Counted from the first letter of the stretch, positions 22,240 through 35,422 are shown. The stretch: DNA of 64,000 nucleotides from Juglans regia (GCF_001411555.2 NC_049903.1:33600145-33664144), one strand, 5' to 3'. Numbers and translations are program-made. Notes: generated by a model not told the origin, from the letters alone.

Positions 22240-23946
22240 CATAAATACTACTTACAACCGGCGTGCGTAACCTTTGCACAACCGGCTAACACAATTGAGT
22301 CCCACCATCTTATTTTTCCTTTTTTTCTTTTTTCCTCCGTCTTTCAGTCTTTCTCTCCCCTTTCATCTTTCCATCTTCTCAAATAGCAACACCATCTCTC
22401 AGTTGGAAGCATTCTATTACTCAGAAAAATCTAACAGAAGTGATCCTCAAAATCTAACACAATCCTCAAATGGTAGAATGCATCTTCTATTACTCATGAT
22501 TTTCAAACATTTGATGCAAAAAAATTCATACTTCCAGGTTTAAACATTACATAAAACTAAAAATGAAAATAAGAGGTTCTTCAAACTTAAAAACCGCAAA
22601 TCATGCTTCAGCCAAGCCTTTGCTCTTGTGGTACAGACGGACAAAACGTGGCAACACCACCTCTCAAATAGCTCTTCGACCTTAACCTTAGACGAAACCC
22701 ATTTCGAAACCCATATACATGCCGACATTCACGAAATTTTCCACTACCATGTGTTGGCCTTTTTTTTTTTCGCTACGTGCACCCCACGTGCACAATTCCA
22801 CCTTCATGTGAATGCCGCCCTTCCATTCCTCTTTGTTCTCCATTTTTATATCAACAAATAGATATGTATCCCACCCCACCTCACATAAATCACCAACCAA
22901 AGCTACTGCATCTCCACAATTCGCCAGTCACGTATCTGAACAAACCGAGAGGAAGAAAACAACTTCCGTGCGTCCTCTCCACCACAAAATCACAAACCAT
23001 GTACATCCACACTGCAACCTTCCACGGGCTGCACCACCGTATCCGATATTCAAGTATAGTTTCACCACCCTCTTCAAGCCGAAAGCCAACTTGCGCCCTG
23101 AGTTACACCGTATCCCATACTCCTCTATTTTAACCATCCAAAAACAGAGCAAAAACAACCCTTGTTTCACCATTCAAACCACCATCCTCTCATGGAACCT
23201 CAGCCACCCACGTCTCCACGTCCAGGAAACACCAAAGCCCCACCTTGCCAACCACTGAAAATAACCCCACTGCGGAGTTGTCCACGCCGCAAAACCCCAC
23301 GAAGCTGCACCCTCATGACTCCCCACAACCACGGCCTCAGCTCTACGTTTGGTCCCGCAGCACTGCTACTCCTGCGCACCACCACACGAACCCCCCCATT
23401 CTTACACGCAGCAACGCCTCACACAACTCTGTTTTTCTCACCCAAAAACAGAGCAGTCGTCCACTCCAACAGCCCTGTTTCCTCCACACCTAAACCGCAA
23501 GGGCCCCCTTTCGTGCTCCTCAAATCAAGGCCAAACGCCAGCAGCGACGGAAGCAGCCAACCATTGTCCCGACTGCCGTAAGCCGTTGTCTCTCCCTCGC
23601 GTTAATCTCACCATCCCTCCGTCTCTCTCTTTCTCTCACATTATCTTCCTCTCTCTCATCACTCTTTCTCTCTTTATGCTCAGCCGCCATTTGCCGGCGT
23701 ATACACCTTAGCCACCCAAATTTCCGTCGCATTCTCGTCTATTAGATTTTTCTCATGAGTAATACTATAATAGAATGCTTCCAGTTGAGTATAGAAGAAA
23801 AGAGAGTTGTTTGAGAAGATGGAAAAATGAGAGGGGAGAGAAAGATCGAAAGACGGAGGAAGAAAATGAAAGATAAGATGGTGGGACCCAATTGTGTCAG
23901 CCGGTTGCGCAAAAGTTGCGCACGCCGGTTGTAAGTAGCATTTCTG
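22240..23946. mobile_element. Non-autonomous MULE with about 190-bp inverted ends and 9-bp TSD
   Basis: Flanked by the 9-bp direct repeat ataaaagaa at 22231-22239 and 23947-23955. The left terminus (cataaatactacttac..) and the inverted right terminus (cagaaatgctacttac..) continue as long inverted repeats. Shared blocks are 'acaaccggcgtgcg', 'caaccggct.acacaatt', 'gtcccaccatctta', 'cctccgtcttt' and 'ggaagcattctatta' (left arm about 22240-22440, right arm about 23740-23946). Long inverted ends with a 9-bp duplication are typical of Mutator-like elements. The interior (about 22600-23720) is unusually C-rich and open in several frames on both strands. No transposase or known domain was recognised, so these frames are attributed to base composition. 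It may be captured host sequence (Pack-MULE style). Confidence 0.78.
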
Positions 23947-23955
23947 ATAAAAGAA

Positions 23956-26290
23956 TCAACATCCCAAAATATTAATCAATAGAAAGAGACAAATCTCCCA
24001 TATAACCACGTGTATCCTTTGGCAATTTTTCCACTACGCTCAACTAGTCTCACTAAAACTTCATATTCTTGATTCCCAATTGATCCGTCATAAATATATG
24101 AAAATTATTGAAGATAATTGTGTGAGTTATTAATAATTCAGTAAGCAATAAATATATACTATTGTAAACATGAGTTAGTTATAAAATGCATAACAAAACA
24201 TATTTAAAATGTCATATTGACAGTTCAGAAATATTTATATACAAAAATCATTTAACATAGTATAACTAAGCATTATCATATCAGAACATATTCCATGTCT
24301 AACTCCTGTGGTAGGGTTGTGCTATCCCCGGTGGCCAAACCAGACATAAATAGAAGTGAAATCTTCCCTTTAAAATTCAAGAAATCCTGAGTATGCACAT
24401 AGAAAAGACCACACAAAAAATTACTTTATTTTTAAAATGGGTGTACTCAATAACAGAGATGTTGGTACCAAACATAATAACAGAAGCCACAGTTTTACAC
24501 ACATGGTAATGTTTGGACGGAAGCAAAAACATAATATAATGCCAGAGGATTTTCAGATGCAACATATCGTATCACCATAACGTACTAAACATATACAAAT
24601 CATACTCACATAATCATGTACAAAAATTCCATATTTCATATTCGCTCTTTTTATACAGTTGAGAACCAAATGTAAAAATTGTTCATGTCTGTATCAGTTA
24701 AGACAAAAAATATTTTTCTTTTCTTATTTGGATACCATGAGTAATACAGATATAATGATCGAGATTATTTTAAATGTTCCATAACAAAATATGCATGCAT
24801 TTTTATAAAAATCAATCTCAGTCTGCTTTTAGGCAAAGTCTAGTATAGGAGCATTGTTTACCTGACTCTTGCAATGTATTATCTAAGCCTTGGGTTCGAC
24901 CTTTAACATTATCCCAATCTCAACTAGAAAACATTTACTAAAGTGTTAATAACCCCTATAAGCACAAAACTCATTTTACTAACGAACCTCAAATAAACAC
25001 AAAACTAAATTTATTAACGAAAATCCATAATCCGAACTACAGATTCAATATGCACAAATCCATCACGACATTCAAAAATTTTCAATACTTCTTGAAAATT
25101 AGTGCATACTAGTTGTATTTGCTTAACCATTTACCACAAGCCCACTACTATTCACAAAATAATTCTCAACATGTTATACAAAGAGTCCACATATTAAAAA
25201 ACAACTTACACTCGACTTATCAAAAAAATAAACAGCAACATTTACTCCCGACATGCCCCATAACCAACAGCCACTATTAAGTCTTCTCTACCCATAACAT
25301 TACAAACCTGAGAATCCCTACATGTCAACCAACCAGACATCCCACAAACGTACATATCAAGCAGTCAAACAACCAACAAATTGACATATCGAACAATCAA
25401 ACAGACCACAAATCGATATATCAAGCAATCAGACAACCCATACTTACAAGTCAATTCCTTCCTCGGTCTCCAACATTACATTCAAGAGATCCTCCACACA
25501 CCAACCCACTATGTATTCACAATCTCCACAATTTCAAATACATAAATAGAGATAGTACAACCTTCTAGCAGACACCAACATACAAGCCACAAATTAACAA
25601 AGTGATTACGAGATTGTAGCTTACCCAAATCGTGTTAAGGAGGTCTGTCGCACTCTAGAATGAGGGGCACTGCTAAGGGGTGAAGTTACTACTATGTGAT
25701 CATAATTTGACATGCTCATTATAAATTAATTTTCAAAATGAGGAGATAATCTCATGATGTAAGAAACGAAACTCAAATGAGTGGTGTAATCAACCAAAGC
25801 ATACCTTGGTGGTAGTGAGGGGTGCCTGTAGACTCCGATGACCTCTGTTGATTGTGGCCTAAAACCTAGAGAGAGAGAGAAGGTGTTTGTAGAAGGGGAC
25901 TCGAGAGGTTATAGATGGAGAGAGAGAGAGAGAGAGAATTGAATGGAGAAGAGAAAAAGAGATGGAGGGACAAACAATGAGCTTATCAACTTGGGCAAGT
26001 GTGACAATGCACGATGGCTGAGAGCAAGAGAAGTCGAGGGATGTGTTACGACTCAACTAAGTGATGAGAGGGAAAATAGAAAAGGGCATATCTAAGTTAG
26101 AGTTAGAGATGAAGGCTTTCCTGTCTAGCCTTTGGGTCGGATATCATTGAGAATGGCACGACAGAGCTGGGCGGCGACGGCACAAGAGGATAAAAAGGCA
26201 GCAAAGCTAGAATGGAAGAGAGGGAGAGAGAGTGAAAGAGAGAATTAGTGGGGAAAGAGAGAATCGGTGTAGTGAGGAATGTAGAGGGAA
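23956..26290. other. AT-rich repeat-derived spacer without a recognisable gene
   Basis: No frame with a domain. This may be the remains of the sequence into which the MULE jumped. Tandem-like 'caatcaaacagaccac / cagtcaaacaaccaac' phrases occur at about 25350-25440. GA microsatellites lie at about 25868-25882 and 25917-25937. Confidence 0.35.
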
Positions 26291-26296
26291 ATAGTA

Positions 26297-26505
26297 GTTA
26301 TGGAGAGAGCAATTGTTGAGAGAAAAGGCACACAGGGAAAGGGAAAACCGGAGAACGTGAGCAATGGGAAGTGGAAAATGGGAAAGGGGCGTCGAGAGAG
26401 GGCAGTTATGGAGAGAGCAACTGTTGAGAGAAAAATTCACACAGGGAAAGGGAAACAGGAGAACGTGAGAACTGGGAAGAGGAAAAGGGGAAAGGGCGTT
26501 GGGAT
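26297..26505 (+). repeat. 108-bp tandem duplication in purine-rich DNA
   Basis: Two copies with a period of 108 bases: 'tatggagagagcaa(t/c)tgttg' starts at 26299 and again at 26407. Both continue with 'acacagggaaagggaaa' and 'ggagaacgtgag'. Open frames here (26300-26563) follow from purine bias and are not called genes. Confidence 0.7.
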
Positions 26506-26514
26506 GTATGCGTA

Positions 26515-26519
<5 letters not shown>

Positions 26520-26552
<33 letters not shown>
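26520..26552. repeat. (GA)n microsatellite
   Basis: About 16 uninterrupted GA units, directly after the 108-bp tandem duplication. Confidence 0.9.
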
Positions 26553-26554
<2 letters not shown>

Positions 26555-26968
26555 CTAAGTTAGGAAAGAAAATGATGAGGGGGGAAACTGAACCCCATGT
26601 ACAAATGGTGCATTGCACTTTTTTTTTTTTAACAAGCTAGGTTTACCTCCATGGTTTGGCTCGGGTCTTTGCATCGTCAGATTTGTGCATAGACCATCTA
26701 TTCACAGACCCATGTGCCACAGTGGCGGTGATGGGTCATAAAGATCTGTGCTCAAATCTTTAGAGATATGTGGGCAAATCTTTATGGCCCATGGTTGCGA
26801 CCGTATGTCATAAAACTTGCAGACCCACAATTGCAGTCATGAGTCTTTAACTTACATATCCATAACGTCAATTGTGGTCTGCTGGGCCGTAGAGATTCAC
26901 GTCCAAGTTGTCGTCGTACCATTGTAGACTGCAGCTTGGCCGTTAGCTACGACAACGGAGAGACTTAT

Positions 26969-27354
26969 GCTTGATTTGGATAGTGAGTTGAGATGAGATG
27001 AGTTGATATTATTTGTGAATAGTTGTTAGATATTTGAGTTGAGATGAGATGAGTTATAAATGATTTCAGTTAAAATGTTTTATGGAGTTTTGGGAAGGGA
27101 GTGAGAAAAAGTTAAATAAAAATATTATAAAACTAAAATATTGTTAGAATATGATTTTTTTAATATTATTTTTATTTTAGAATTTGACAATTTTGAATTA
27201 TTTTTTGTGTTTTGTTTGAAAGTTTGGAAAACTTGTAATAATTAGGTGATGATTAGATGAAAAATTTAAAAATTCACAATTGAAAAGTGTTTGTATTTGT
27301 GGTGTTTGGATATTGAGATGAGATGAGATGAAAACATCTCTTTATCCAAATCAG
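26969..27354. repeat. MITE (GATGAGATG family), long copy
   Basis: Ends 'ttgatttggatagtgag' and 'ctctttatccaaatcag'. The family core 'aaaatattgttagaat' is inside. Followed by a purine-rich patch (27355-27560) with repeated 'gaagagaggatggtg'. Confidence 0.65.
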
Positions 27355-27749
27355 AAGTTAGAAAAGAACGAGAAGAGAGGATGGTGGGGCGTGAAAGGAA
27401 GGGAGAGAATAGAAGAGTGGAAGAAGAGGAGAAGAGAGGATGGTGACAACTGCTGGGGCATGAAAGGAAGAGAATAGAATAAGGGAAAACTCGTAGAAGT
27501 GAAGAGAAGAGGAATGGAGGACAGTAGGTGGGAAGGAGAAAAATGAGAGGAGAGAGAAAAAAAAGTAGTACTTATTATTAGGGCTTTTTTTTTAAAAAAA
27601 AAAATATAAATGATTTTATTATATATATATATTATACTTATGAATATATAGGGTTGGGTGGATGGATGAAATTCGGGTGGGCTCAAGACCTAGCCTGTCA
27701 CTAGCATGCCCATTGTATGCGGGTGGATGCCTTCGCCTATCCAATAGAG

Positions 27750-28110
27750 GGCCTGATTTGGATAGCAAGAGCCTTCCATCTTATCTCATTTCAACATTCT
27801 AATATCACAAATATAAATATTTTTTAATTTTAAAATTTTGATTTTTTCATCTAATCTTAATCTAATAATTACAACTTTTTCAAACTCGCAAGCAAAACAC
27901 AAAAAATAATTCAATTTTGTTAAATTCTTCAATAAAAATAATATCAAAAAATAATATTTTAAAATTAGTTTAACTTTAGAATTTTTTTATTTAATTTTTT
28001 TTCTCTTATTTTTTAAAACTGCATAAAATATCTCAACTTTAATTATCTCACTATTATTTATAAATTATTTTATTACTATTTAAATATCACCTGATCGCAT
28101 TATCCAAACA
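27750..28110. repeat. MITE (GATGAGATG family), opposite orientation
   Basis: Starts 'gcctgatttggatagcaag' and ends 'gcattatccaaaca'. The core reads in reverse ('cttatctcatttcaac', 'caactttttcaaactc'-type). The poly(A) retroposon at 28131 inserted only a few bases beyond its right end. Confidence 0.6.
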
Positions 28111-28130
28111 ATAACATACGTTATGATTAA

Positions 28131-29013
28131 AATGTAGTGGCCCAATCAATTTCTGATAAGTTTTCTCTCCTTCTTGCAAAACCCATCACTGCTTCCAGGA
28201 CTTCAATCCGTATGCTGATGGGAGGGGGGTTGGAGCTTCGGCTCCACCCACCTCCCTCCTTTGTTAGCCTCAGTTTCTGCCTTGGTTCATTTTTTTCCTT
28301 TTTTCTAGTTAGCTTTTACCCGTTAGCACCGTAACTAGTCGATCTGCTGCTTTTCAACGAGCAAAGTCCAACATGCACCCTGCCATCAGCCTCCCCAGGC
28401 GCCGATCTTCAAGACAGCAGAAGAAATTTGGCCATACGAGCAGCGTGTAAGCCTCACGCATGGCTTATGCCGTGCATGAGTTTCACTCGCCGTCATGCCT
28501 GACAAAGTTTCCTGCCGCCACGCACGGTATCATCGGGATCAGCGGCGTCAAGTCTTTAGAACTCGACCTTCCACTCATCTCCAGGTGTGGCACATGTATT
28601 GCACGCGCCGCCACAGATAGTGGTGGCCCCTCGCTGGCGATTCGTCTCAATTTCTGGTTGCTTTCCTATGTTTCCGCTTTCCTTAACCGATAATCAAGTG
28701 AAAGTGGATAAAGTTCCTTTCAACCAGTCTAGATCAACATGTTGCAGTACACAACCCTTTAATACGGCTTCTAGGTACAACTTTATAGTCTGTTTAGCAG
28801 ACTATTTAAAAACCGTCACCAAGCGGTCTTTCCTTATGGAAATTGGGTGGGAGCTATTTATTTGACTCCAGAACCTGCCTTTTATTTTTCTTTTCTGTAT
28901 TGTAATATGTTGGTTTTAGAAAGATTGTAGGGACTTTTATCTTAAACTTGTATCTTATAATCGTTAGTTTATCTATAAATGTCTTATTTGCTTGAAAAAA
29001 AAAAAAAAAAAAA
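28131..29013 (+). mobile_element. Poly(A)-tailed retroposon with 18-bp TSD
   Basis: The insert ends in about 19 A residues beginning near 28995. It is bounded by the direct repeats aacatacgttatgattaa (28113-28130) and aacatacggtatgattaa (29014-29031), one mismatch in 18. This is the hallmark of LINE-mediated insertion. The body is GC-richer than its surroundings and carries short frames (28137-28334, 28460-28693) without a recognisable domain. It could be a 5'-truncated LINE, a composite non-autonomous element or a processed pseudogene. Confidence 0.75.
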
Positions 29014-29031
29014 AACATACGGTATGATTAA

Positions 29032-30144
29032 TGCGTGAGAAAGAAGATTGGTGAATGGTTTTATGTATCCGGTGCCCTCCAAGGGACCCGCCCTTTAGCT
29101 GGTTTTCTTCTGTGAGGAAGAAAAATGGGTACAAAGTACTGTCCAATCTCCAATAATTTTATTACCTTGTGATGGAGTTCAGGGTGGCAAAGTTGCAGTC
29201 TAGCTCTGTTGATATTGTACTAAAAGTGCTCTGCACCTTTTAACGTGTGATGTTGTATTATTCACCAATGGCACCGACGTGTATTCAAGGGTTACCCTAT
29301 ATAAATTAATATCATTACAAGAGAGAGAATTCTTAAAATAAGAATTAAGAAAAATAGTAATAAATTCAATAAATGGATTTTCATCCATGTTAAAGGAATG
29401 GAATTGCTATATCAAGAGATTTACTATTTATTATACGCTATATATTATATTTTTTTATTTTTTAAAATTTTTAATTTTTATTTTTGGTTTTATTCTTCTT
29501 AAACAGTAAAATTTAATGAATTTTTCTACTCAACATCTATATATAATATATTTGATAAGAGAAAAAAAAAATATATGATATGTAGTGAATGGTATGTGAA
29601 CATAATGAATATAATTTTTTAGTGTGGTGTGTGGGGATGATAACTAGTAAAACTCATGAATGTGTACTTGGTTAGTGATATAAGATAAAATAATCTATAA
29701 ATAATAGTAAAATGAACTGAATTAAAATATTTTATGAAGTTTTGAAAATAGAGAAAGAAAATTGAATTAAAATATTATAAAGTTAAAATATTGTTAAAAT
29801 ATAATTTTTGTTTTGAGATTTGAAAAAGTTGAATTATTTTTTATATTTTGTCTGAAGTTTGAAAAAATTGTAATGATTTAGTAATAATTAAATAAAAAAA
29901 AGTTAAAATTTGAAATTGAAAAATGTTTTTGTTTAAATATTGAGATGAGATGGGATGGGATGAGAGACTCTTGCTATCCAAACTAGGCCTTAGGAACTTT
30001 ACAGTTATAAAGTGCGTAAGTCTCACACACTCATTTTGAAAAATGTAAATAAATATGAGACTCATGTGAAAAATTTAATTTTGTAATAGTAGACCTTACT
30101 TTTTTTAAAAAAAAAATATGCAACACTTGCATAATCTATAATTA

Positions 30145-30192
<48 letters not shown>

Positions 30193-30740
30193 TAAGAAAT
30201 AGGAAAGATTTGTAAAATCAGCATCGCCAATTATTTATGTTAGGTCCACAGTGGACCGTCCACTCCAATTCGAAAGAAGACTATCTTGGTCAAAATATCT
30301 GTCATTGGTGAAGAAAATATTGGGTAAGAACCTCTCATTGGTTTCCATTTTCCCTTCATATTTTTCTTTTAATCTTTTTAGCTGTATTGTGGTGATTTTT
30401 CTCGTTTGCTTACGGGAACAAAACCAAAAATTTTGAAAACCTCTCGTCTAATATCATCTTATTATTATAATTTTTTAATATTTTACATAAAATAAAATAA
30501 ACAATTCAAATATTCAAATCGTAAAATAAAAATAATATTAAAAAACATATTTTAATAATATTTTCTTTAATTTTTTAATTTTAATCTCAACTCATCTCAT
30601 CTTTTTAAGACTATAAGTTTAAGTGTTTCTCCTCCCTTAAACTTATATTGTCTTAAAAAGAAATTCTCAACACATTGATATTTTATATGCTCACTAGCTA
30701 GCACTTGAAAAACTTAAAGAAATCAACAAGTTATTAGATT
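29032..30740. other. AT-rich spacer packed with MITE remnants
   Basis: Includes a GATGAGATG-family copy at about 29669-29991 (right end 'ctatccaaactaggcct'), a partial copy at about 30440-30620, a 'ttttact..ctcacac' family copy at about 29415-29655, and a (TTA)15 microsatellite at 30147-30191. No gene was seen. Confidence 0.5.
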
Positions 30741-30816
30741 AGCCCCATAATTTAGATAGTGAAAGTGTTTAATCTCATCTCATCATTACAATTTTATCAA
30801 ATTTTCATACAAAATA
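30741..30816. repeat. Left half of a MITE split by the Copia element
   Basis: Begins 'agccccataatttagatagtg' and runs through 'aatctcatctcatcattac' to the TSD AAATA at 30812-30816. The right half resumes after the Copia element at 35774. Confidence 0.65.
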
Positions 30817-31167
30817 TGTTAGCACACCTGAATATTCTGCACCCTTGCACATTAGATCACAACACTCATTTATTGCCAGCACACCTCAACAGATTGTACA
30901 ACAAAATGCTCAACAGAATTGCTCACAATAGAAAGGCAAAAACCGTGTGATGCCACCTCAAGATTCTAAGGAAAATGACTGTGGAAACATCTAGAATGTA
31001 TTTGTAAATCTGATTTGAATTACTAATGTCTCTATAAATAGTGTACAGCACGATGTGCTAAATTTAAAAGGAAATACTCTCTGTAATACTCATTTTGAAA
31101 TGGTATACGCCCATTGAGGCATTTCAACAAATGACTTATCTTGATAGTGCTATACAATTTCTCTTTA
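30817..31167 (+). repeat. 5' LTR of the Copia element
   Basis: 351 bp, TGTTAGCAC..TTTCTCTTTA. A TATA-like 'ctctataaatagtg' lies at about 31030, a plausible element promoter. The first 40 bases are almost identical to the 3' LTR. Confidence 0.9.
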
Positions 31168-31214
31168 TGGTATCTAGAGCCGCATAGGACATCTGTCCAT
31201 TTTTTTCTTTCATC

Positions 31215-34200
31215 ATGGCTCCTCCCCCACCTCTGAATCCCTCTCTCACCAATCCTGCTGCTCAACTTATCACTGTCAAACTTTTCAATGATAGTTTTCC
31301 TCTTTAAATAGCTCAACTTCTCGCCTTCCTCAAAAGCCATAAGCTCTATGGCTACATCAATGGTTCGATTCCTCGTCCTCCTTCCTCCATCGATGACAAA
31401 CCCAATCCTGCCCATAGCTCATGGCTTCTACAAGATCAAATGATCATCTATGCACTTTACTCCTCTCTCACCGACACGATTCTCTCTCAAGTTGTTGATT
31501 GTTCAACCTCTCACAAATTTTGGACTACACTCACCAATCTATATTCGGCTCAGTCTACCGCTCATCTCATGCAAACACGTTACCAATTGGCTACCCTCAA
31601 GAAGGGTTCCGACACCGTTTCCGTATACTTTCACAAAGCCAAAGCATTAGCCTCATCTCTCTCCTCTGTCGATCATCCTCTCCTTTCCCATGAATTCATT
31701 ATTGATCTCTTGACTGGTTTGGAAGCCGACAATGAATTTGTAGTTTCTTCTATAACCACCAGACCCAAACCCTTATCCACATATCAGGTTTATAGTTATC
31801 TCCTAAATCATTAATCAAGGCTTGCTCATTAGACCCAAACCACTCTCTCGGTTGCGTCCTTTTTCGCTAATTCTACCCAGTTTCACCCTTATCTAAATCC
31901 TTCCAATCGTGGTCATGGCCGTGGTTATCACCGTGGTTGAGGTGGAGCTTGTAACTCTGCTTTGGGTCCTCCTGGTTTCTTCTCTTCTCAAACTCAAAAT
32001 AAATCAACATGTCAAATTTGTACTTGGGTCGATCACTCTAATTTCCAGTGCTACCATCGTTTTACTCATAACTATCAACCTCCCCAACCTTCATCTCTCA
32101 CAACTAATTATACCTCTGTTCCAGCCTCTTCATCTAATTCTTGGTTTCCTGACTCTGCCACCACTAACCATTTCACAACAGATTTCTCCAACTTAAATCT
32201 GGAATCCACATTGTATACTGGACATGATCAAGTGCAAATTGGCGATGAGTCTTCTCTTCCCATATAGAACATTGGTGATGGCCGTCTTCCAACACCAACT
32301 GGAAAATTCCTTCTCCGTCATTTAATTCATGTTCCATCCATTTTTATGAATTTATTATATGTTCGTTAGTTTTGTCTTGATAACTTTGTTTTCTTTGAAT
32401 TTGACTCCTCTGATTTTCTTGTGAAGGATTTGCATACCCGGGAAGTACTTTTTCAGGGCCCTGTTAAGAACTGCTTGTATGTTCTTTCATCACATGATGA
32501 ACTCATTTCCGGATCTACTACTTCCATTCAACATCAGGCCTTCATCGGTGAAAGGACTACTCCTCAAATTTGGCATTCCTGTTTAGGACATCCGTCTACC
32601 CGTATCACTTACTTTACTATTCGTCAACATAATCTTCCTACCACCTCTACATCATATTTTCCTCTTTGTAATGCTTGTCTTCAAGCAAAGTCTCACACTC
32701 TCTCTCACCCCCTTTATCCCTTTCGATCTACTCATACTTTTCAACTTTTATTTTTAGATGTTTGAGGATCGATGCTTGTGCTATCCTCTAGTGGTTTTAG
32801 ATTCTACTTTTCCATTGTTGATGATTTTACTGAATATATTTGGTGTTTTTCCTTACGTGCTAAATCTGAAGTCTCTACCATTTTTTTAGCTTTCATTAAA
32901 TTTGTACAAAATACATTCTCTAAAAATATCATTGCCGTTCAAACAGATTGGGGTGGAGAATTCTGTCCCTTTTTTCCTCTTCTTCTTCATTTTGGCATTT
33001 CTCAATGCATTGCTTGTCCTTATTCTCACGCTCAAAATAGTAGTGTAGAAAGACGTCATCGTCATATTGTGGAAACTGGGCTATCTCTTCAAGCCTAGTC
33101 CTCGGCTCCATCAAAATTTTGGGCTGAGGCTTTCCAAACTGCCACTTTTCTAATAAATAGGATGCATACTCCAATTTTAAAACATATCTCTCAATTTCAA
33201 GCTTTATTAAACCAATAGCTTGATTAATTTTGCGGATCTTTGGTTGTGCTTGTTGGCCTAATCTTCATCCGTTTAATCGTTATAAAATGGATATGCATTC
33301 TCAATTTTATGTTTTTATTGGATATAGTTTGAATCATAAATGATAATAATTGCTTACACGTAACTACTGGACGCATCTATGTCTCACATGATGTTTGTTT
33401 TAATGAAACACATTTTCCTTTTTCCAACTCCAGTTCTCCCTTGCACGCATCTGATTCACCATCTCACCAAACTCTTTTACATTTTTCATCCCCATCTTCA
33501 ACTTCTGCTGAGCCCATTTCTCCCGAGCCCAACGTCTTTCCCTTTCCCATTATTCCAACTGTCACTCCCAATACCCATTCCTCTTCCCCAGCCCATTCTC
33601 TTAGCTTGCCTTTGGCCCAAACTTCTACTCACTCTTCAGCACAGGGTACTCAATTATCCCAAACCCTACCCGAAAGCAACCCATCAGTTGCTCCTTCTCC
33701 ATCGTTATCTCCTGCGCCGAACTCTTCAAATCTCAGCTATCCTTCTTTTATCACTACACATCCGATGCTCACAAGATCCAAAACTCATCATTCCCGTCCT
33801 CTAACTCACACATATGACACTCTCCTTTGGCCCCCTTCCAAACATTCTACTTCTCTCACAGAAACCGTTTCTATTCCGGAGGAACCAACGTCTTACACAG
33901 TAGCCTCTCAATATCTGGCTTGGCATGACGCCATGGCAACAGAATTCGAAGCTCTTTTGCGAAATCACACCTAGGATATGGTTCCTCCCTCTCCTATTCT
34001 TAATATCCTTGGCTTTATGTAGATTCTTAAAATCAAAAGACACGCCGATGGCACCTTAGAACGTCGAAAAGCTCAACTTGTTATAAAAGGGTTTCACCTG
34101 CAAGTTGGATTTGATTATTCTGAGACCTTTAGCCTTATAGTTAAGCCTGTCACAATTCGTTTAATTCTTTCTCTTGCAGTGACTCGGAAATGGCCTTTCA

Positions 34201-35410
34201 TCAATTGGATGTGCAGAACATCTTCTTACATGGGAATCTGGAAGATGATATCTTCATGCATCAACCAACTGGGTTTGTGAATCCTGACTATCCTCATTTT
34301 GTTTGTAAACTCCGAAAATCTATATATGGTTTGAAACAAGCCCCCAGGGCTTGGTTTACTAAGTTGAGTTCTCGGTTGTTAGATTTAGGTTTTCATGCTT
34401 CTACATCTGATTCTTCTATGTTTATTCTTTCTATTGCCTCTGTCTCTATCTATGTCTTAGTCTATGTAGATGATATTGTTGTTACCGCCTCTCACACGTC
34501 TTTGATCAATGAATTTATTGCTGCTTTGCGTCAATCCTTTCCTGTTAAAGATCTTGGCATGTAACATTATTTTCTAGGTATTCAGGTTTGTAGAATTTCT
34601 TTTGGTTTATTTCTCTCTCAGCATTGATATATTTCTGATCTCTTACATCGCACTAATATGCATCAGTCTAAACCTATGTCAACTCCAATGGCTTCTAACA
34701 CCAAACTCACTACAGTTGATGGCCCCTCATTTGAGGATTCACAACTTTATCGTAGTATTGTTGGAAGCTTCAATATCTCTCATTCACTAGATTGGACATC
34801 TCATTTGCTATTAACAAAGTATGTCAACATATGCACTATCCTCATCTAACTCACTGGCATGCTATCAAATGCATTATTCGTTATCTTCGTCTCACCTCTT
34901 CCTTTGGTCTATATTTTTCTCTCACCTCTTCCTTTAAAATAACGGCCTTTTCGGATGCGAATTGGAAGGGTTGCCTAGATGATCCTAAATCTACTAGGGG
35001 TTTCTACATTTATCTTGGTTCTCATTTAATCTCTTGGGCTTCAAAGAAACAACCCACTGCTGCTATGTCCTCAACTGAGGCTGAATATAAGTCTGTGGCT
35101 AACACTACTTGTGAAATTCTTTGGTTACAATCATTGTTAACAGAATTAGGAATTGCATTTATGATATTCCCACCTTATTTTGTAATAATCTTGGTGCTAC
35201 TTACTTATCTATTAATCCTGTTATGCACTCACATATTAAACATGTTGCCTTGGACTATCATTTTGTACATGATCGCGTCGCTGCCAAATCACTTGCTGTC
35301 AAATTTCTTCAAAACAAAGACCAAATTGTTGATATCTTCACAAAGCCGCTCTCCTCAACTCGCTTTTCTCTTCTACGAGCAAGCCTCACCATCATGGCGG
35401 TGCCGCTTGA
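31215..35410 (+). pseudogene. Copia gag-pol polyprotein, multiply interrupted
   Basis: Gag starts at ATG 31215 and is broken by a stop at about 31304 after FNDSFPL. It continues to 31814 with a retrotransposon-gag (UBN2-like) region. A zinc knuckle CX2CX4HX4C (CQICTWVDHSNFQC) lies at about 32010-32055. The protease motif is WFPDSAT near 32143, without the usual Gly after DS. The integrase zinc site (HSCLGHP..CNACLQAKSH) is near 32573-32700, and the integrase core (FSIVDDFTEYIW, QTDWGGEF, SSVERRHRH) at 32800-33060. Reverse transcriptase includes QLDVQNIFLHG, YGLKQAPRAW and YVDD (near 34470). RNase H has SDANWKG and STEAEYKS. Stops lie at about 31812, 32266, 32763, 33097, 33972 and 34562, and a frameshift near 35130. 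It cannot encode a functional polyprotein. Confidence 0.9.
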
Positions 35411-35422
35411 ATCGCGAGGGGT

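Noticed and set aside
22274..23732. Many overlapping open frames on both strands, Pro/His/Ser-rich
   Set aside because: They lie inside the MULE, overlap in several frames at once, have no domain, and follow from C-rich composition.
31032..31415. 127-codon minus-strand frame opposite the Copia 5' LTR and gag
   Set aside because: Antisense shadow of gag; it crosses the LTR boundary.
33379..33974. Two overlapping Ser/Pro-rich frames in the Copia element
   Set aside because: One (33441-33974) is the normal linker between integrase and reverse transcriptase; the other is its frame shadow. Neither is a separate gene.
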